Below are positions 1-7,505 of a DNA stretch of 24,490 bases, piece after piece. Under the pieces are notes generated by a model. That model saw only the letters and a program-made list of their open reading frames with translations. It was not told the origin of the DNA and did not search any database. Source of the stretch: DASWJZ01 sp964440525 (lineage in GTDB: Bacteria; Pseudomonadota; Alphaproteobacteria; Rhizobiales; Afifellaceae); assembly GCA_964440525.1 (NCBI GenBank), contig CAYTTC010000050.1:1-24490 (forward strand), in the 5' to 3' direction. Every line of letters starts with the position of its first letter. The stretch's first letter is position 1. A program made the translations under genes and the position numbers.

Positions 1-414
1 GACCCGCTGGCGCTGGCCGCCCGAAAGCTCGGCCGGGCGCCGCCCGCCGAGGCCGGGGAGCCCCACACGCTCGAGCGCCTCCCCGACCATGCGCCGGCCG
101 GCAGGGTCGAGGCGAAGGCGAGGATCGATGCCGAGGCCGACGTTCTCGAATGCGGTGAGATGCGGAAAAAGATTGTGGTCCTGAAAGAGCATCGAGAGCG
201 GCCGCTCCGCCGGCTTCAGCGGAATGAGATCGCTTCCGGCGAAGCGGAGCGTTCCGGATGTCGGCGTCTCGAAGCCGGCGATGGCGTGGAGCAGCGTCGT
301 CTTGCCGCCGCCCGACGGCCCGATCAGGCCGCAGAGCGCGCCCGCCGGAACGCTCAGCGTGTAGCGCGCGTGAAAGTCCGGGTAGTCGAGGGTGAGGTCA
401 ACGGCTTCGAGCAA
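1..414 (-). CDS. thiQ: Thiamin/TPP ABC transporter ATP-binding protein ThiQ (3' part cut by window edge)
   Basis: ATPase subunit that powers import of thiamin, TMP or TPP through ThiP with ThiB as the periplasmic receptor; it acts on the cytoplasmic face. The minus-strand reading shows a Walker A motif GPSGGGKTT, a Q-loop in SMLFQDHNLFPH and the ABC signature LSGGQRQR, and then runs off the window before Walker B. No ATG fits the frame. I chose the TTG at 412-414 because it gives MLEAVDLTLDY, which lines up with the usual ThiQ start; this start overlaps the thiP stop by 17 bp, consistent with translational coupling. It is the last gene of thiB-thiP-thiQ, and the family is firm from context plus motifs. 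The start codon is the uncertain part. Confidence 0.9.
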   Translation of the reverse strand, partial: MLEAVDLTLDYPDFHARYTLSVPAGALCGLIGPSGGGKTTLLHAIAGFETPTSGTLRFAGSDLIPLKPAERPLSMLFQDHNLFPHLTAFENVGLGIDPRLRLDPAGRRMVGEALERVGLPGLGGRRPAELSGGQRQRV

Positions 415-2092
415 GCGGATCCCCCGACCATTTTTGCGCGGCGAGGAAGAGCCCCAGCACCAACAGCGCCAAGAGCAGTGCGACGGAGGCGGATTCGGCC
501 ATGCGATAGGCGCCCATCCGCTGATAGAGAAGCAGCGGAAGCGTCAGGATATTGCCCGAGCCGAAGAAGGCTGCGACGCCGAGGTCGCCGAGGGAGAGCG
601 CCATGGCAACGGCGAACGCTGCCGCGAAGGGACGCCGAAGCAGCGGCCAATCTATGAGCTTCATCCGCCAAATACCTGAAATGCCGAGGCTTTCGGTCAG
701 GCGGCCATAGCGCTCGGCGGATAGGAGAAGCGGTGGCTCGATCTGACTCAGCGCGAAAGGAAGTGCCGTCAAGGCGTTGACGAGAATGATCAAAGGAATG
801 GCGAGTGCAAAGGGATCGGCGACCGGCCGCAGCACCACGAAAAGCCCGGCCGAGAGGGCGACAGGCGGCACTGCGAGAATGAGCCCGCCCGGCAGCGACA
901 TCGCGGCCGCCTGCCGCAGGCGGCCCGCGGCTCGGAGCCGGCGCGCCATCGAAGCAAGCCCGAGGGCAAGCAGGAGCGCGATCAACGCGGCAGGAATTGC
1001 GATGGCCAGGCTCGTCGCGACCGCTTCAACTACGTCCGCCCGCGCCAGGCTCGCGACCGCCGCGACACCCGACAACACGACGGAGGCGAGCGGCGGCAAG
1101 ACGAGCAGCGCACTCACTGCGAGCACAGCGACATCGAATATCTTGATCGCCCCGACACCGGCATCGGGGCGAGCCAGCATCGTGCCGAGCGCTGCGCTCT
1201 CGCCGGGCCGCCTCACCAGCCAGAGGGCCGGCAGCGCGAGAACGACGCAGATCGCCACCTGAAGGAGGGCGAGCAGGCCGGCGCGCGCGAAATCAACGTC
1301 GAAGCGGACGGCTTCGTAGATCGCCACCTCAAGCGTCGCCGAGCGCGGCCCGCCGCCGAGCGACAGCACGATGGCGAAGCTTGTGAAGCAGAGGAGAAAG
1401 ACGAGCGCCGCGATGCCCGGCGCTTCGCGCTTCAGGACCGGCCAATCGAGAATGCGAAAAATCGCGGCCGGGCTCATGCCGAGCTGCGAGGCAAGCCGCC
1501 AATGCTCGCCCGGGACCGCGGCGAGAGAGCCGAGAAAAATCCGCGCGGCGAGCGGCGCATTGAAGAAGACGTGCGCGATCAGGATGCCCGGCAGCCCGTA
1601 GAGCCAGCCGCCGAAATCGATCCCGACGGGCCTCAGCCCTTGCCCCACCCACCCGGCACGTCCGAGCACCGCGACAATGCCAAATACGGCCACGATCGCC
1701 GGGAGCACGCTCGCAAGGTTCAGCGCAGCGATGAAGAGGTTTCGGCCGAGGAACTTTCGGCGGCGGACGAGGGCCAGCGCCAGCGCCGCGCCGAGGAAAA
1801 GGGAAAGGATGGTCGACAGAGCCGCCTGTATCAGCGTGAAGCGGACAACGCTTCCGACATAGAGCCAGGGGAGACCCGCCGCTTTCGGCCCCGCCGCGAG
1901 GAGGAGGCCGAGGGAAGCGGCGAGGATGACGCCGAGGATGAGGGAGAGGGAGAGGAGGCCGGGAAGGAGTGGGCCCAACCCTCTCCCCCGCAACCGCCAG
2001 GCGGCATCGCGCTGCCCCTCCCCTACCCCCTCCCCACAAGGGGGAGGGGGAAGCCTGCGCCGCGACCTCACCGACTCAGCGCGGCGAGCCAT
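398..2092 (-). CDS. thiP: Thiamin/TPP ABC transporter permease ThiP
   Basis: Inner-membrane permease of the thiamin/TPP importer. The 564-codon reading is a fused double permease: two halves, each with about six hydrophobic segments and an EAA-type loop (first half GEHWRLASQLGMSPAAIFRI, second half ERYGRLTESLGISGIWRMKL), typical of ThiP, which is a single chain of roughly 530 residues. The ATG at 2090-2092 overlaps the end of thiB by 25 bp and has a weak GGGTGG upstream. Residues about 14-25 are encoded by a perfect G/C palindrome, so the true start may lie downstream, for example at a TTG near residue 33, which would give a more normal length. It sits between thiB and thiQ in a riboswitch-controlled operon. 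Confidence 0.92.
   Translation of the reverse strand: MARRAESVRSRRRLPPPPCGEGVGEGQRDAAWRLRGRGLGPLLPGLLSLSLILGVILAASLGLLLAAGPKAAGLPWLYVGSVVRFTLIQAALSTILSLFLGAALALALVRRRKFLGRNLFIAALNLASVLPAIVAVFGIVAVLGRAGWVGQGLRPVGIDFGGWLYGLPGILIAHVFFNAPLAARIFLGSLAAVPGEHWRLASQLGMSPAAIFRILDWPVLKREAPGIAALVFLLCFTSFAIVLSLGGGPRSATLEVAIYEAVRFDVDFARAGLLALLQVAICVVLALPALWLVRRPGESAALGTMLARPDAGVGAIKIFDVAVLAVSALLVLPPLASVVLSGVAAVASLARADVVEAVATSLAIAIPAALIALLLALGLASMARRLRAAGRLRQAAAMSLPGGLILAVPPVALSAGLFVVLRPVADPFALAIPLIILVNALTALPFALSQIEPPLLLSAERYGRLTESLGISGIWRMKLIDWPLLRRPFAAAFAVAMALSLGDLGVAAFFGSGNILTLPLLLYQRMGAYRMAESASVALLLALLVLGLFLAAQKWSGDPLARSR
2026..2050. repeat. Perfect G/C palindrome between thiB and thiP
   Basis: A 10-bp perfect inverted repeat (CCCCCTCCCC at 2026-2035 and GGGGAGGGGG at 2041-2050) with a 5-base loop. 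Similar palindromic units are scattered between and within genes of many alphaproteobacteria. It lies at the thiB-thiP junction and is read as part of the N-terminus of the thiP reading frame. As RNA it could form a stable hairpin that modulates thiP relative to thiB. Classification as a dispersed repeat rests on recall, not on a genome search. Confidence 0.6.
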
Positions 2093-3078
2093 TCGTCCAC
2101 CCAGGCGCGACGGTTTTGTTCGACTACCTCCGACGCTGTCAGCAGCGACTTTTCGGGTTTGGCGAGATCCGCGAAAGCCGCCGGCAGACCACCCGCGACC
2201 TCCGTCGCCGGATACATCCAGTTCCCCTCCGGAATTGCCGATTGGAAGGGCTCCGAAAGCATGAAGCGGAGAAAGGCGCGAGCGAGCTCAGGATCGTCGG
2301 TCGATGCGGTCATGCCGCCAACCTCGATCTGCAGGCCGTGGCCTTCCGGAAAGATCGCGGCCTTGTACTTCGCCTCGTTTTCGGCGATGACGTGATAGGC
2401 CGGCGAAGTGGTGTAGGAGAGCACCATGTCAGCCTCGCCTTTCAGGAACAGACCGTAGGCCTCCGACCAGCCCTGCGTCACCGTGACGATCTTCGGCGCG
2501 AGTTTTCGCCACGCCTCGCCCGCCTCGTCGCCATAGACCTCGCGCATCCAAAGAAGCAGGCCGAGGCCGGGCGTTGAGGTGCGCGGATCTTCGATGACGA
2601 TTTTGGGACCGTTCTCGCTATCGACAAGCGCCTTCAGGCTCTCAGGCGGATCGGTGAGCCGACTCGAATCATAGACGAAGGCGAACCAGCCCCAATCGAA
2701 GGGAAGAAAAGTGTCGTCGGTCCATTCAATCGGCAAAGCGAGCGCGCCGATCTCGACGCCGTGCGGCGCGAAAAGGCCGGTCGCCTTCGCCTCGGCCATG
2801 AGGTTGGTGTCGAGGCCGAGCACGACGTTGGCCGCGGTCGTCTCGCCTTCGAGCTTCAGGCGGGAGAGGAGCGTGCCGGCGTCGTCGCTCGTCACCCATT
2901 CGAGCGTGCAGCCGCAGCTCTCCTCGAAGCGGCCCTTGATCGTGGCGCCGGGGCCATATTCGCCGGAGAAGGAGCTGTAGGTGTAAACGGTCAGTACCGG
3001 CTTTTTCTGCGCCGCGCCTGGAGCCGCAAGAAGCGCAAGGATTAGTGCAACGATAGTGATCTGAGGCGCGCGGAACAT
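2068..3078 (-). CDS. thiB: Thiamin/TPP ABC transporter substrate-binding protein ThiB
   Basis: Periplasmic receptor for thiamin and its phosphates, delivering to ThiPQ. I place the start at the ATG 3076-3078 rather than the in-frame ATG at 3154-3156: it is preceded by a strong AAGGAG ribosome site and begins a clear signal peptide (MFRAPQITIVALILALLAAP, cleavage near GAAQ-KK). The protein is 336 residues, normal for ThiB. The mature protein opens with VLTVYTYSSF and carries ThiB-like segments such as LGLDTNLMAEA, FDWGWFAFVYD and EDPRTSTPGLGLLLW. The TPP riboswitch upstream independently supports the thiamin assignment over other iron- or putrescine-type receptors. First gene of the operon. 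Confidence 0.95.
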   Translation of the reverse strand: MFRAPQITIVALILALLAAPGAAQKKPVLTVYTYSSFSGEYGPGATIKGRFEESCGCTLEWVTSDDAGTLLSRLKLEGETTAANVVLGLDTNLMAEAKATGLFAPHGVEIGALALPIEWTDDTFLPFDWGWFAFVYDSSRLTDPPESLKALVDSENGPKIVIEDPRTSTPGLGLLLWMREVYGDEAGEAWRKLAPKIVTVTQGWSEAYGLFLKGEADMVLSYTTSPAYHVIAENEAKYKAAIFPEGHGLQIEVGGMTASTDDPELARAFLRFMLSEPFQSAIPEGNWMYPATEVAGGLPAAFADLAKPEKSLLTASEVVEQNRRAWVDEWLAALSR

Positions 3079-3159
3079 CGGCTTCTCCTTCCGGAACTGG
3101 TGAACGAACCGGAAGCCGCCGAGGACGATCGAACTGAGCGCAGTCGGGTGAGTCATGAT

Positions 3160-3246
3160 CTCAATCCCTCCGCCGGCATGATCCGGATCAGGTTCGACGG
3201 GTCGGCGGAGTTCTCCGCCTCTCAGCCCCTAGGGCACCCCGAGAGA
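3160..3246 (-). promoter_or_regulatory. TPP riboswitch (THI element)
   Basis: Read on the minus strand, the thi-box landmarks occur in order: GGGGTGCCC, then CTGAGA (3220-3225), then ACCTGAT (3187-3193), then GGATCATGCCGGCG (3171-3184), closing with GGAGGGA. These are the conserved pyrimidine- and pyrophosphate-sensor helices of TPP riboswitches. It ends about 80 nt before the thiB ATG, so TPP binding should reduce expression of the importer operon, probably by masking the ribosome site or by early termination; the sequence does not settle which. No clear U-tract terminator was seen between riboswitch and thiB. Confidence 0.95.
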
Positions 3247-3254
3247 TGGGGGGA

Positions 3255-3282
3255 AGCTAGGGCGCGGCGCGGGCGAACGCAA
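3255..3282 (-). promoter_or_regulatory. Putative sigma-70 type promoter for thiBPQ
   Basis: On the minus strand, TTGCGT (3277-3282) and CTAGCT (3255-3260) are separated by 16 bp, placing a transcription start about 8 nt upstream of the riboswitch. The hexamers are imperfect but the position is right for a riboswitch leader. This is inferred from position and partial consensus only. Confidence 0.45.
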
Positions 3283-3358
3283 CCCTTCAGGAGGCGGCCG
3301 CACTGCCGAGGGGCGGATGGACGTGCTGCGTCGGCGCATATTAGGCGCCTGTTGCCCG

Positions 3359-3408
3359 CTCCGCTTGACGGACTCTCTCGGCCCTTTGGATAGCGACAAG
3401 CCCCGCGG
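3359..3408. repeat. Possible dispersed REP-like element
   Basis: The stretch between the thi promoter and the sulfotransferase-like gene reads, on the minus strand, GLSLSKGPRESVKRSG in one frame. That pattern resembles a short repeat common between genes in several alphaproteobacteria. The outer bases GCTTG and CAAGC can pair. Recognition is from memory and there is no second copy in this window. The rest of the intergenic stretch 3283-3520 shows nothing gene-like. Confidence 0.35.
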
Positions 3409-3520
3409 CACCTGGCGACGGGTGCAGGCCATTGCGAAACGAAGGGCTACGCAGCTACAGGCGGCAGAATCGGTCGCCAAGTGCGTTTACGCCGCCTCCT
3501 TTCCCCGTCGCAGCCTACCA

Positions 3521-4258
3521 TCAATCGACAGCCGCAGATTCGCGCAGCCAAAACTTCCGCAGCTGATCGAGCTTCTCCGTTCGCCAGAAATGCTGCGCAT
3601 AGCGGCTGTTCAACATCCGGTCCACGTAGTCCTTCGGGAGCACGATCCGATCAAGGAAGGCTCGGTACTCCTCGGCGTACGACTTTTCCGCCGCAACATT
3701 CATGTCCTTGATCGTAATGGGCCTGCCGAGGAAATCCGAGACGGCGGCGCTTTGGTCGGTGCGGCCGAGGTCGCTTCGAAACAGCAGAACCTTGTGGCGG
3801 CCCCGATCGTACACGCGGATGCCTTTTTCCTTGTCGAACGGCTCGGCATATACGTCCAGGCCAAGGACTTTCTTCAGGTTCCCATCGAGCCATGTTAGCG
3901 CGACCTGATGGGAATAGGCTTCGATGAAAAGCCGCATGCTTTCACTAAGATCCTTCGTCGAGATATCGATAAACACCCTGTTGTGGAAATAGGACGATAT
4001 GTTCCGCTCGATCGGGGTTCGCACCATGGTGACGATCAGAGCAGGGTTCTCTGTGGTCGCCTGTTCGATCACCTCCGCAGCGTCCTTGCCATGCTGAATG
4101 ACAGGCAGGTCGTGCCCAAACCTCTCGCCAATGTTCTGAAGTGTCTCGGCGTCACAATAGTGCGGGTGAAGAGCACGAAGCTTGGCAACCCTGATCGCGC
4201 GGTAGATGGAGAGCGATCCGACCTTGCCCATCGTCCACACGATAACGGGTGACTTCAT
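3521..4258 (-). CDS. Sulfotransferase-like / putative capsular polysaccharide synthesis protein
   Basis: A 245-residue protein with the outline of a PAPS-dependent sulfotransferase. GKVGSLSIYRAI at residues 11-22 matches the N-terminal phosphosulfate-binding loop, and VTMVRTPIERNISSYFHN (76-93) matches the second PAPS-binding segment (R-x-P-x-x-R-x-x-S-x-Y). Relatives are often named putative capsular polysaccharide synthesis protein. It would transfer sulfate to a sugar in the cytoplasm, which fits the glycan genes around it. The start is the ATG at 4256-4258, preceded by GAGGTGGGG; an upstream in-frame ATG at 4315 lacks such a site. It lies 77 bp downstream of an FkbM methyltransferase and is probably cotranscribed. 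No substrate can be read from the sequence. Confidence 0.7.
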   Translation of the reverse strand: MKSPVIVWTMGKVGSLSIYRAIRVAKLRALHPHYCDAETLQNIGERFGHDLPVIQHGKDAAEVIEQATTENPALIVTMVRTPIERNISSYFHNRVFIDISTKDLSESMRLFIEAYSHQVALTWLDGNLKKVLGLDVYAEPFDKEKGIRVYDRGRHKVLLFRSDLGRTDQSAAVSDFLGRPITIKDMNVAAEKSYAEEYRAFLDRIVLPKDYVDRMLNSRYAQHFWRTEKLDQLRKFWLRESAAVD

Positions 4259-4335
4259 CCCCACCTCACGTTTTGCACCCAGAGCAGGACTATGGCAGTC
4301 GACGAGGTTGAGCACCGGTTCGCAGTCTCACGAGG

Positions 4336-5124
4336 CTAAGGCGCAACCGCTATGAGATCAGTCCAGATAGAGCAGCCGCGGATGGACTTCAGCCGTGCGC
4401 AGAACTGCTCCGGGTCGCTCACATGCTGCTTGGGCCATCCCCGCAATACCGTGCGCCCGGTGGAAGAAATGGCAGTGGACTCGATGTCCCAGGCAGACAG
4501 ATCCGGTGCTTCAATACGTGGGAGGATCACGAAGAGGTCGTTATAGACCGTGTGCCCCCGGTCGAAGAGGAAGTGCAGAATATCGATATCGCCAGTGAAC
4601 TCGATGAGGGCCGCTTCGATTCCTTTCTCGAAGGTTTTCACAGCGCCCCTGAGGACACCCAATTCGTTGCGTTGCACGTCGATCTTCAGGAAGAGGACCG
4701 GCTCGCCGACATGAGCATCGATGGTGGTCACAGGAGCGCGGATCGTCTTCTCCGGATCGACGATCTTCGTGACGATTCTCCCGACAGATGAATAGCCGAC
4801 AAGGCCGTGCCAGTTCTGCTCTGCGCTTACGGTCGAACTGACATAGAAGTCGGCCTCGCCAGGCTGATCGGAGACCGCTTGCTTGACGATGGTCACGTTG
4901 TCGAGCGCGCCCAGGGTCTTCTCGATGTGCGGCCAGTTGCCCGGAAAGGGCTCGAAGCAGATCGCCCGGCTTGCGGGGCTATAGTGCAGCGCACGCCTTG
5001 TCATCATGCCTGCGGCCGCACCGACATCGACGATCAGGCCCGGCTTCTTGTCTTTGAGCAAGCTGTAGATGCTGTGTTTCAGATGGCCAAATTTGGGGCG
5101 GCCATCGTGGACGATGCGATGCAT
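4336..5124 (-). CDS. FkbM family methyltransferase, copy 1
   Basis: 262-residue SAM-dependent methyltransferase, likely an O-methyltransferase acting on a sugar. Motif I is VDVGAAAG (32-39), followed by FEPFPGN (57-63). The family's KIDVxGxE acidic motif reads KIDVQRNE (147-154), with Arg152 in the place of the usual Gly. It is highly similar along its full length to the gene at 6717-7505, which keeps the Gly; the two are a recent duplication. The ATG at 5122-5124 is preceded by GAGGG at about 10 nt. The gene directly precedes the sulfotransferase-like gene. Activity is uncertain because of the Arg152 change: it could be a diverged enzyme, an altered specificity or the start of decay. Confidence 0.85.
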   Translation of the reverse strand: MHRIVHDGRPKFGHLKHSIYSLLKDKKPGLIVDVGAAAGMMTRRALHYSPASRAICFEPFPGNWPHIEKTLGALDNVTIVKQAVSDQPGEADFYVSSTVSAEQNWHGLVGYSSVGRIVTKIVDPEKTIRAPVTTIDAHVGEPVLFLKIDVQRNELGVLRGAVKTFEKGIEAALIEFTGDIDILHFLFDRGHTVYNDLFVILPRIEAPDLSAWDIESTAISSTGRTVLRGWPKQHVSDPEQFCARLKSIRGCSIWTDLIAVAP

Positions 5125-5607
5125 TGCGCGGAGTTCCCTCAGACCGGAAGCCTGCTGATGCTGATTACAAGCCTGCGGCGCGTAAAAAGAGCCTAGACCG
5201 GCTCTGCCGCGCCGTGCAACCCAAGCCCTTCAGCCGCCACTCGAGGCGGGTTTTTCATGACCTGAGGGGAACACTATGGTGCTCATCACGGCCGTGCGCC
5301 CGACAGCCTTTGCCATCCGCGCAGGCGGACCTCGCCCAAGGGGATTTAGGCCGGATAGCTGCGGGCCGCCACTGTTGTTGGTGCCCGCCATGGTGTCGCC
5401 GAATTCCTTCATGACTTGCAGCTGATTCCAAGGCCGCCGTTCCCGTAGGCAACATTGCCAAGAACGACGCCCGCACCCGCCATGCCTATCGAGCCCGCTG
5501 CCAAGCGAGCTTCGTCTGATCCGGCGCGGCGGCCCGCCGAACCTGCGAGCGCAGCGGCTCACCGCAATCGCCGGCGGAAAGCGGTGACACCGATCGTTGA
5601 GCCGGGC
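5125..5607. other. Intergenic region with possible degenerate coding remnant
   Basis: 483 bp with no convincing intact gene. The first ~100 bp upstream of FkbM copy 1 resemble the leader of copy 2. Further on, minus-strand codons at about 5230-5520 look protein-like but fall in two frames: a Gly-rich stretch (AAGSIGMAGAGVVLGNVAYG) ends in a stop, while the overlapping next frame continues through EFGDTMAGTNNSGGPQLSG. A frameshifted remnant is one explanation. I do not recognise the protein. Confidence 0.35.
5234..5255 (+). terminator. Putative intrinsic terminator, plus strand
   Basis: CCGCC (5234-5238) pairs with GGCGG (5245-5249) around a 6-base loop and is followed by GTTTTT. It is short but has the right form. 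No plus-strand gene precedes it, so it may be a leftover of a lost gene or an incidental hairpin. Confidence 0.4.
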
Positions 5608-6525
5608 TCACCTGGGCAAATTGTTCCAGGCGGACGATCCGAGCGCGGGGAGATTTCGGTCCGCGTGGGGGTAAAAGTCAGCCTGGTATGTTTTCCAGTC
5701 GATGATAGTGTCATCACGTGGTCCAGTATAATCTGCAACCGAGCGGTCAGCCGGAAGAAGTAGCTCTAATTCTGGGTCAGAAAGCCGCCCGTGGTCGTGC
5801 TGCCGGATCATGAACTCCGGGCGGCCAGTTACTTGATGCGGCTCGACGTTTCTCCCGATAGCAGCAATTCGGCCTGGAGCGTTTATTGCCCTAATCGCAA
5901 GAACATCGAAACCGGCAAGTCGCAGCATGCCAAGAACGGCGGACTTGCTCGGAATCCAATAGGTGAAGATTTCCTGCAATTTCCCCGACGCCGAGTTGAA
6001 GTGGATCGTGGGCGCCTCAACAGCGCTGTCATACGCGGTCTCCAAGATAAGGAGGCCGTCGCGCTTTAGGAGTCGTCGAGCCTTGAGAATGCAATCGAAC
6101 GGATTGAGCAGGTGGTAAAGCACGCCCGCACAGATCAGCACATCGAAGCTGTGGAGAGGTAACTTCTCAAGGATATTCGCGAAGGTAGCGCTGGAAACCA
6201 GATCGACCTCAATGCCCAGAAGCTCGGACGCGATACTGAGTCCCGGTGATGCAACGGTCGCATTCGTCGCGACCACCCGTTTTGCTCCACAAGACTTCAT
6301 GTGGAAAGACAGGAGGCCATTTGCAGCACCGACATCAGCGCAATCGAGCCCGTTGAAGTCGATGTGCTTCATAAGGTCCATGACGCCGTAGAGGGTGCAG
6401 TTCTGCGGTTGATCTTCTGGAAAGCGGCCGGCGGATCGAACACCGCCGAAGTCGATGGCATGAAACCAAACCATCGTCGAAGCGCGTTCCAGCAACTCAT
6501 CGCGACGCCTAGCTCGCAGCTCCAT
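5608..6525 (-). CDS. Class I SAM methyltransferase, CmoB-like (Methyltransf_9 type)
   Basis: 305-residue methyltransferase-fold protein. WFHAIDFGG (20-28) and CADVGAANGLLSFH (62-75) resemble the start and SAM motif I of the CmoB/Methyltransf_9 family (WFHSIDLG, then DIGxxDGFFSF), and CAGVLYHLLNP (132-142) matches its post-II motif GVLYH. Family members include tRNA-wobble enzymes, but many relatives in polysaccharide loci probably modify sugars, and context favours the latter here. The start is the ATG at 6523-6525 with AAGGG six bases upstream. It sits between the two FkbM copies on the same strand, about 190 bp downstream of copy 2. The cytoplasmic location is inferred from the lack of a signal peptide. 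Confidence 0.8.
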   Translation of the reverse strand: MELRARRRDELLERASTMVWFHAIDFGGVRSAGRFPEDQPQNCTLYGVMDLMKHIDFNGLDCADVGAANGLLSFHMKSCGAKRVVATNATVASPGLSIASELLGIEVDLVSSATFANILEKLPLHSFDVLICAGVLYHLLNPFDCILKARRLLKRDGLLILETAYDSAVEAPTIHFNSASGKLQEIFTYWIPSKSAVLGMLRLAGFDVLAIRAINAPGRIAAIGRNVEPHQVTGRPEFMIRQHDHGRLSDPELELLLPADRSVADYTGPRDDTIIDWKTYQADFYPHADRNLPALGSSAWNNLPR

Positions 6526-6716
6526 GTCAAACCCTTCAGTGAATCCGTCCAGCCTAGTTTGGACGCAAACGTCTCACAAGACGTTGGGAACGCTGGGCCC
6601 TATCCGCATCAGCTCCGGCGGTGCTTTAACCAGGCCGATATGGCGAGCGGCACGACGATTGCCCTCCGCTCAAGCGGCGCGGTCACGGTTCGCAAGGTCG
6701 AGGCCGAGATTACTGG

Positions 6717-7505
6717 TCAAGTCGCAACCGCGATGAGGTCCGTCCAGATAGAACAGCCGCGGACCGATTTTAGCATGGCGCAGAATTGCTCGGGGTCGCC
6801 CACATTCTTCCTCGGCCATCCCCGCAATATCCGATGGCCGGTGGATGCCGTGTCCGTCTCAACGATGTCCCAAGCTGACAGGTCCGCTGCCTCATTACTT
6901 GGAACAATCAAGTAGAGGTCGTCATAGACCATGTATCCTCGGTCGAAGAGGAAGTTCAAGACATCGATATTACCGTTGAACTCGATGTGGGCCGCTTCGA
7001 TCCCTCTCTCGAAGGTTTTGACGGCACCGTTGAGGACGCGGAGTTCGTTGCCTTGCACGTCGATCTTCAGGAAAAGCACTGGCTCCTCGACGTGAGCATC
7101 GATGGTGGTCACCGGAACGCGGATCGTCTTTCCTGGATCGACGACGTGGGTGACGATTCGCCCGATGGATGAATAGCCGACAAGGCCGTGCCAATTCTGT
7201 TCTGCGCTTACGGTCGAACGGACATAGAAGTCAGCCTCGCCGGGTTGATCGGAGACCGCCTGCTTGACGATGGTCACGTTGTCGAGCGCGCCTAGTGCCT
7301 TCTCAAGGTGCGGCCAATTGCCCGGAAAGGGCTCGAAGCAGATCGCCCGGCTCGTAGGGCTGTAGCTCAGTGCGAGCCTTGTCAGCATGCCCGCGGCCGC
7401 GCCAACGTCGACAATTAGCCCAGGCTTCCTGTCTTGGAGCGAGCTGTACACGCTGTGTTTCAGATGGCCAAACCTATCGCGGCCGGCGTGGACGATGCGA
7501 TGCAT
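6717..7505 (-). CDS. FkbM family methyltransferase, copy 2
   Basis: 262-residue paralogue of the gene at 4336-5124, with the same length, the same N-terminus (MHRIVH) and the same C-terminus (SIWTDLIAVA). It has SAM motif I VDVGAAAG (32-39), FEPFPGN (57-63) and an intact KIDVQGNEL (147-155). It is the likely ancestral or active copy because the family Gly is kept. The expected role is O-methylation of a glycan residue. The leader, up to about 100 bp before the ATG, is also shared with copy 1, so promoter and ribosome site were duplicated too. The first gene of this minus-strand run, it reads toward the CmoB-like methyltransferase. Confidence 0.88.
   Translation of the reverse strand: MHRIVHAGRDRFGHLKHSVYSSLQDRKPGLIVDVGAAAGMLTRLALSYSPTSRAICFEPFPGNWPHLEKALGALDNVTIVKQAVSDQPGEADFYVRSTVSAEQNWHGLVGYSSIGRIVTHVVDPGKTIRVPVTTIDAHVEEPVLFLKIDVQGNELRVLNGAVKTFERGIEAAHIEFNGNIDVLNFLFDRGYMVYDDLYLIVPSNEAADLSAWDIVETDTASTGHRILRGWPRKNVGDPEQFCAMLKSVRGCSIWTDLIAVAT

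Noticed and set aside
160..657. Plus-strand frames antisense to thiQ and thiP
   Set aside because: Arg-rich shadows of the clearly conserved minus-strand ABC transporter genes.
1502..2577. Long plus-strand frames opposite thiP and thiB
   Set aside because: GC-rich antisense frames with no domain or ribosome site; the minus strand is fully explained.
3079..3156. ThiB starting at the ATG 3154-3156, directly after the riboswitch
   Set aside because: It would put 26 non-signal residues before a perfect signal peptide and ignores the strong AAGGAG site before the ATG at 3078.
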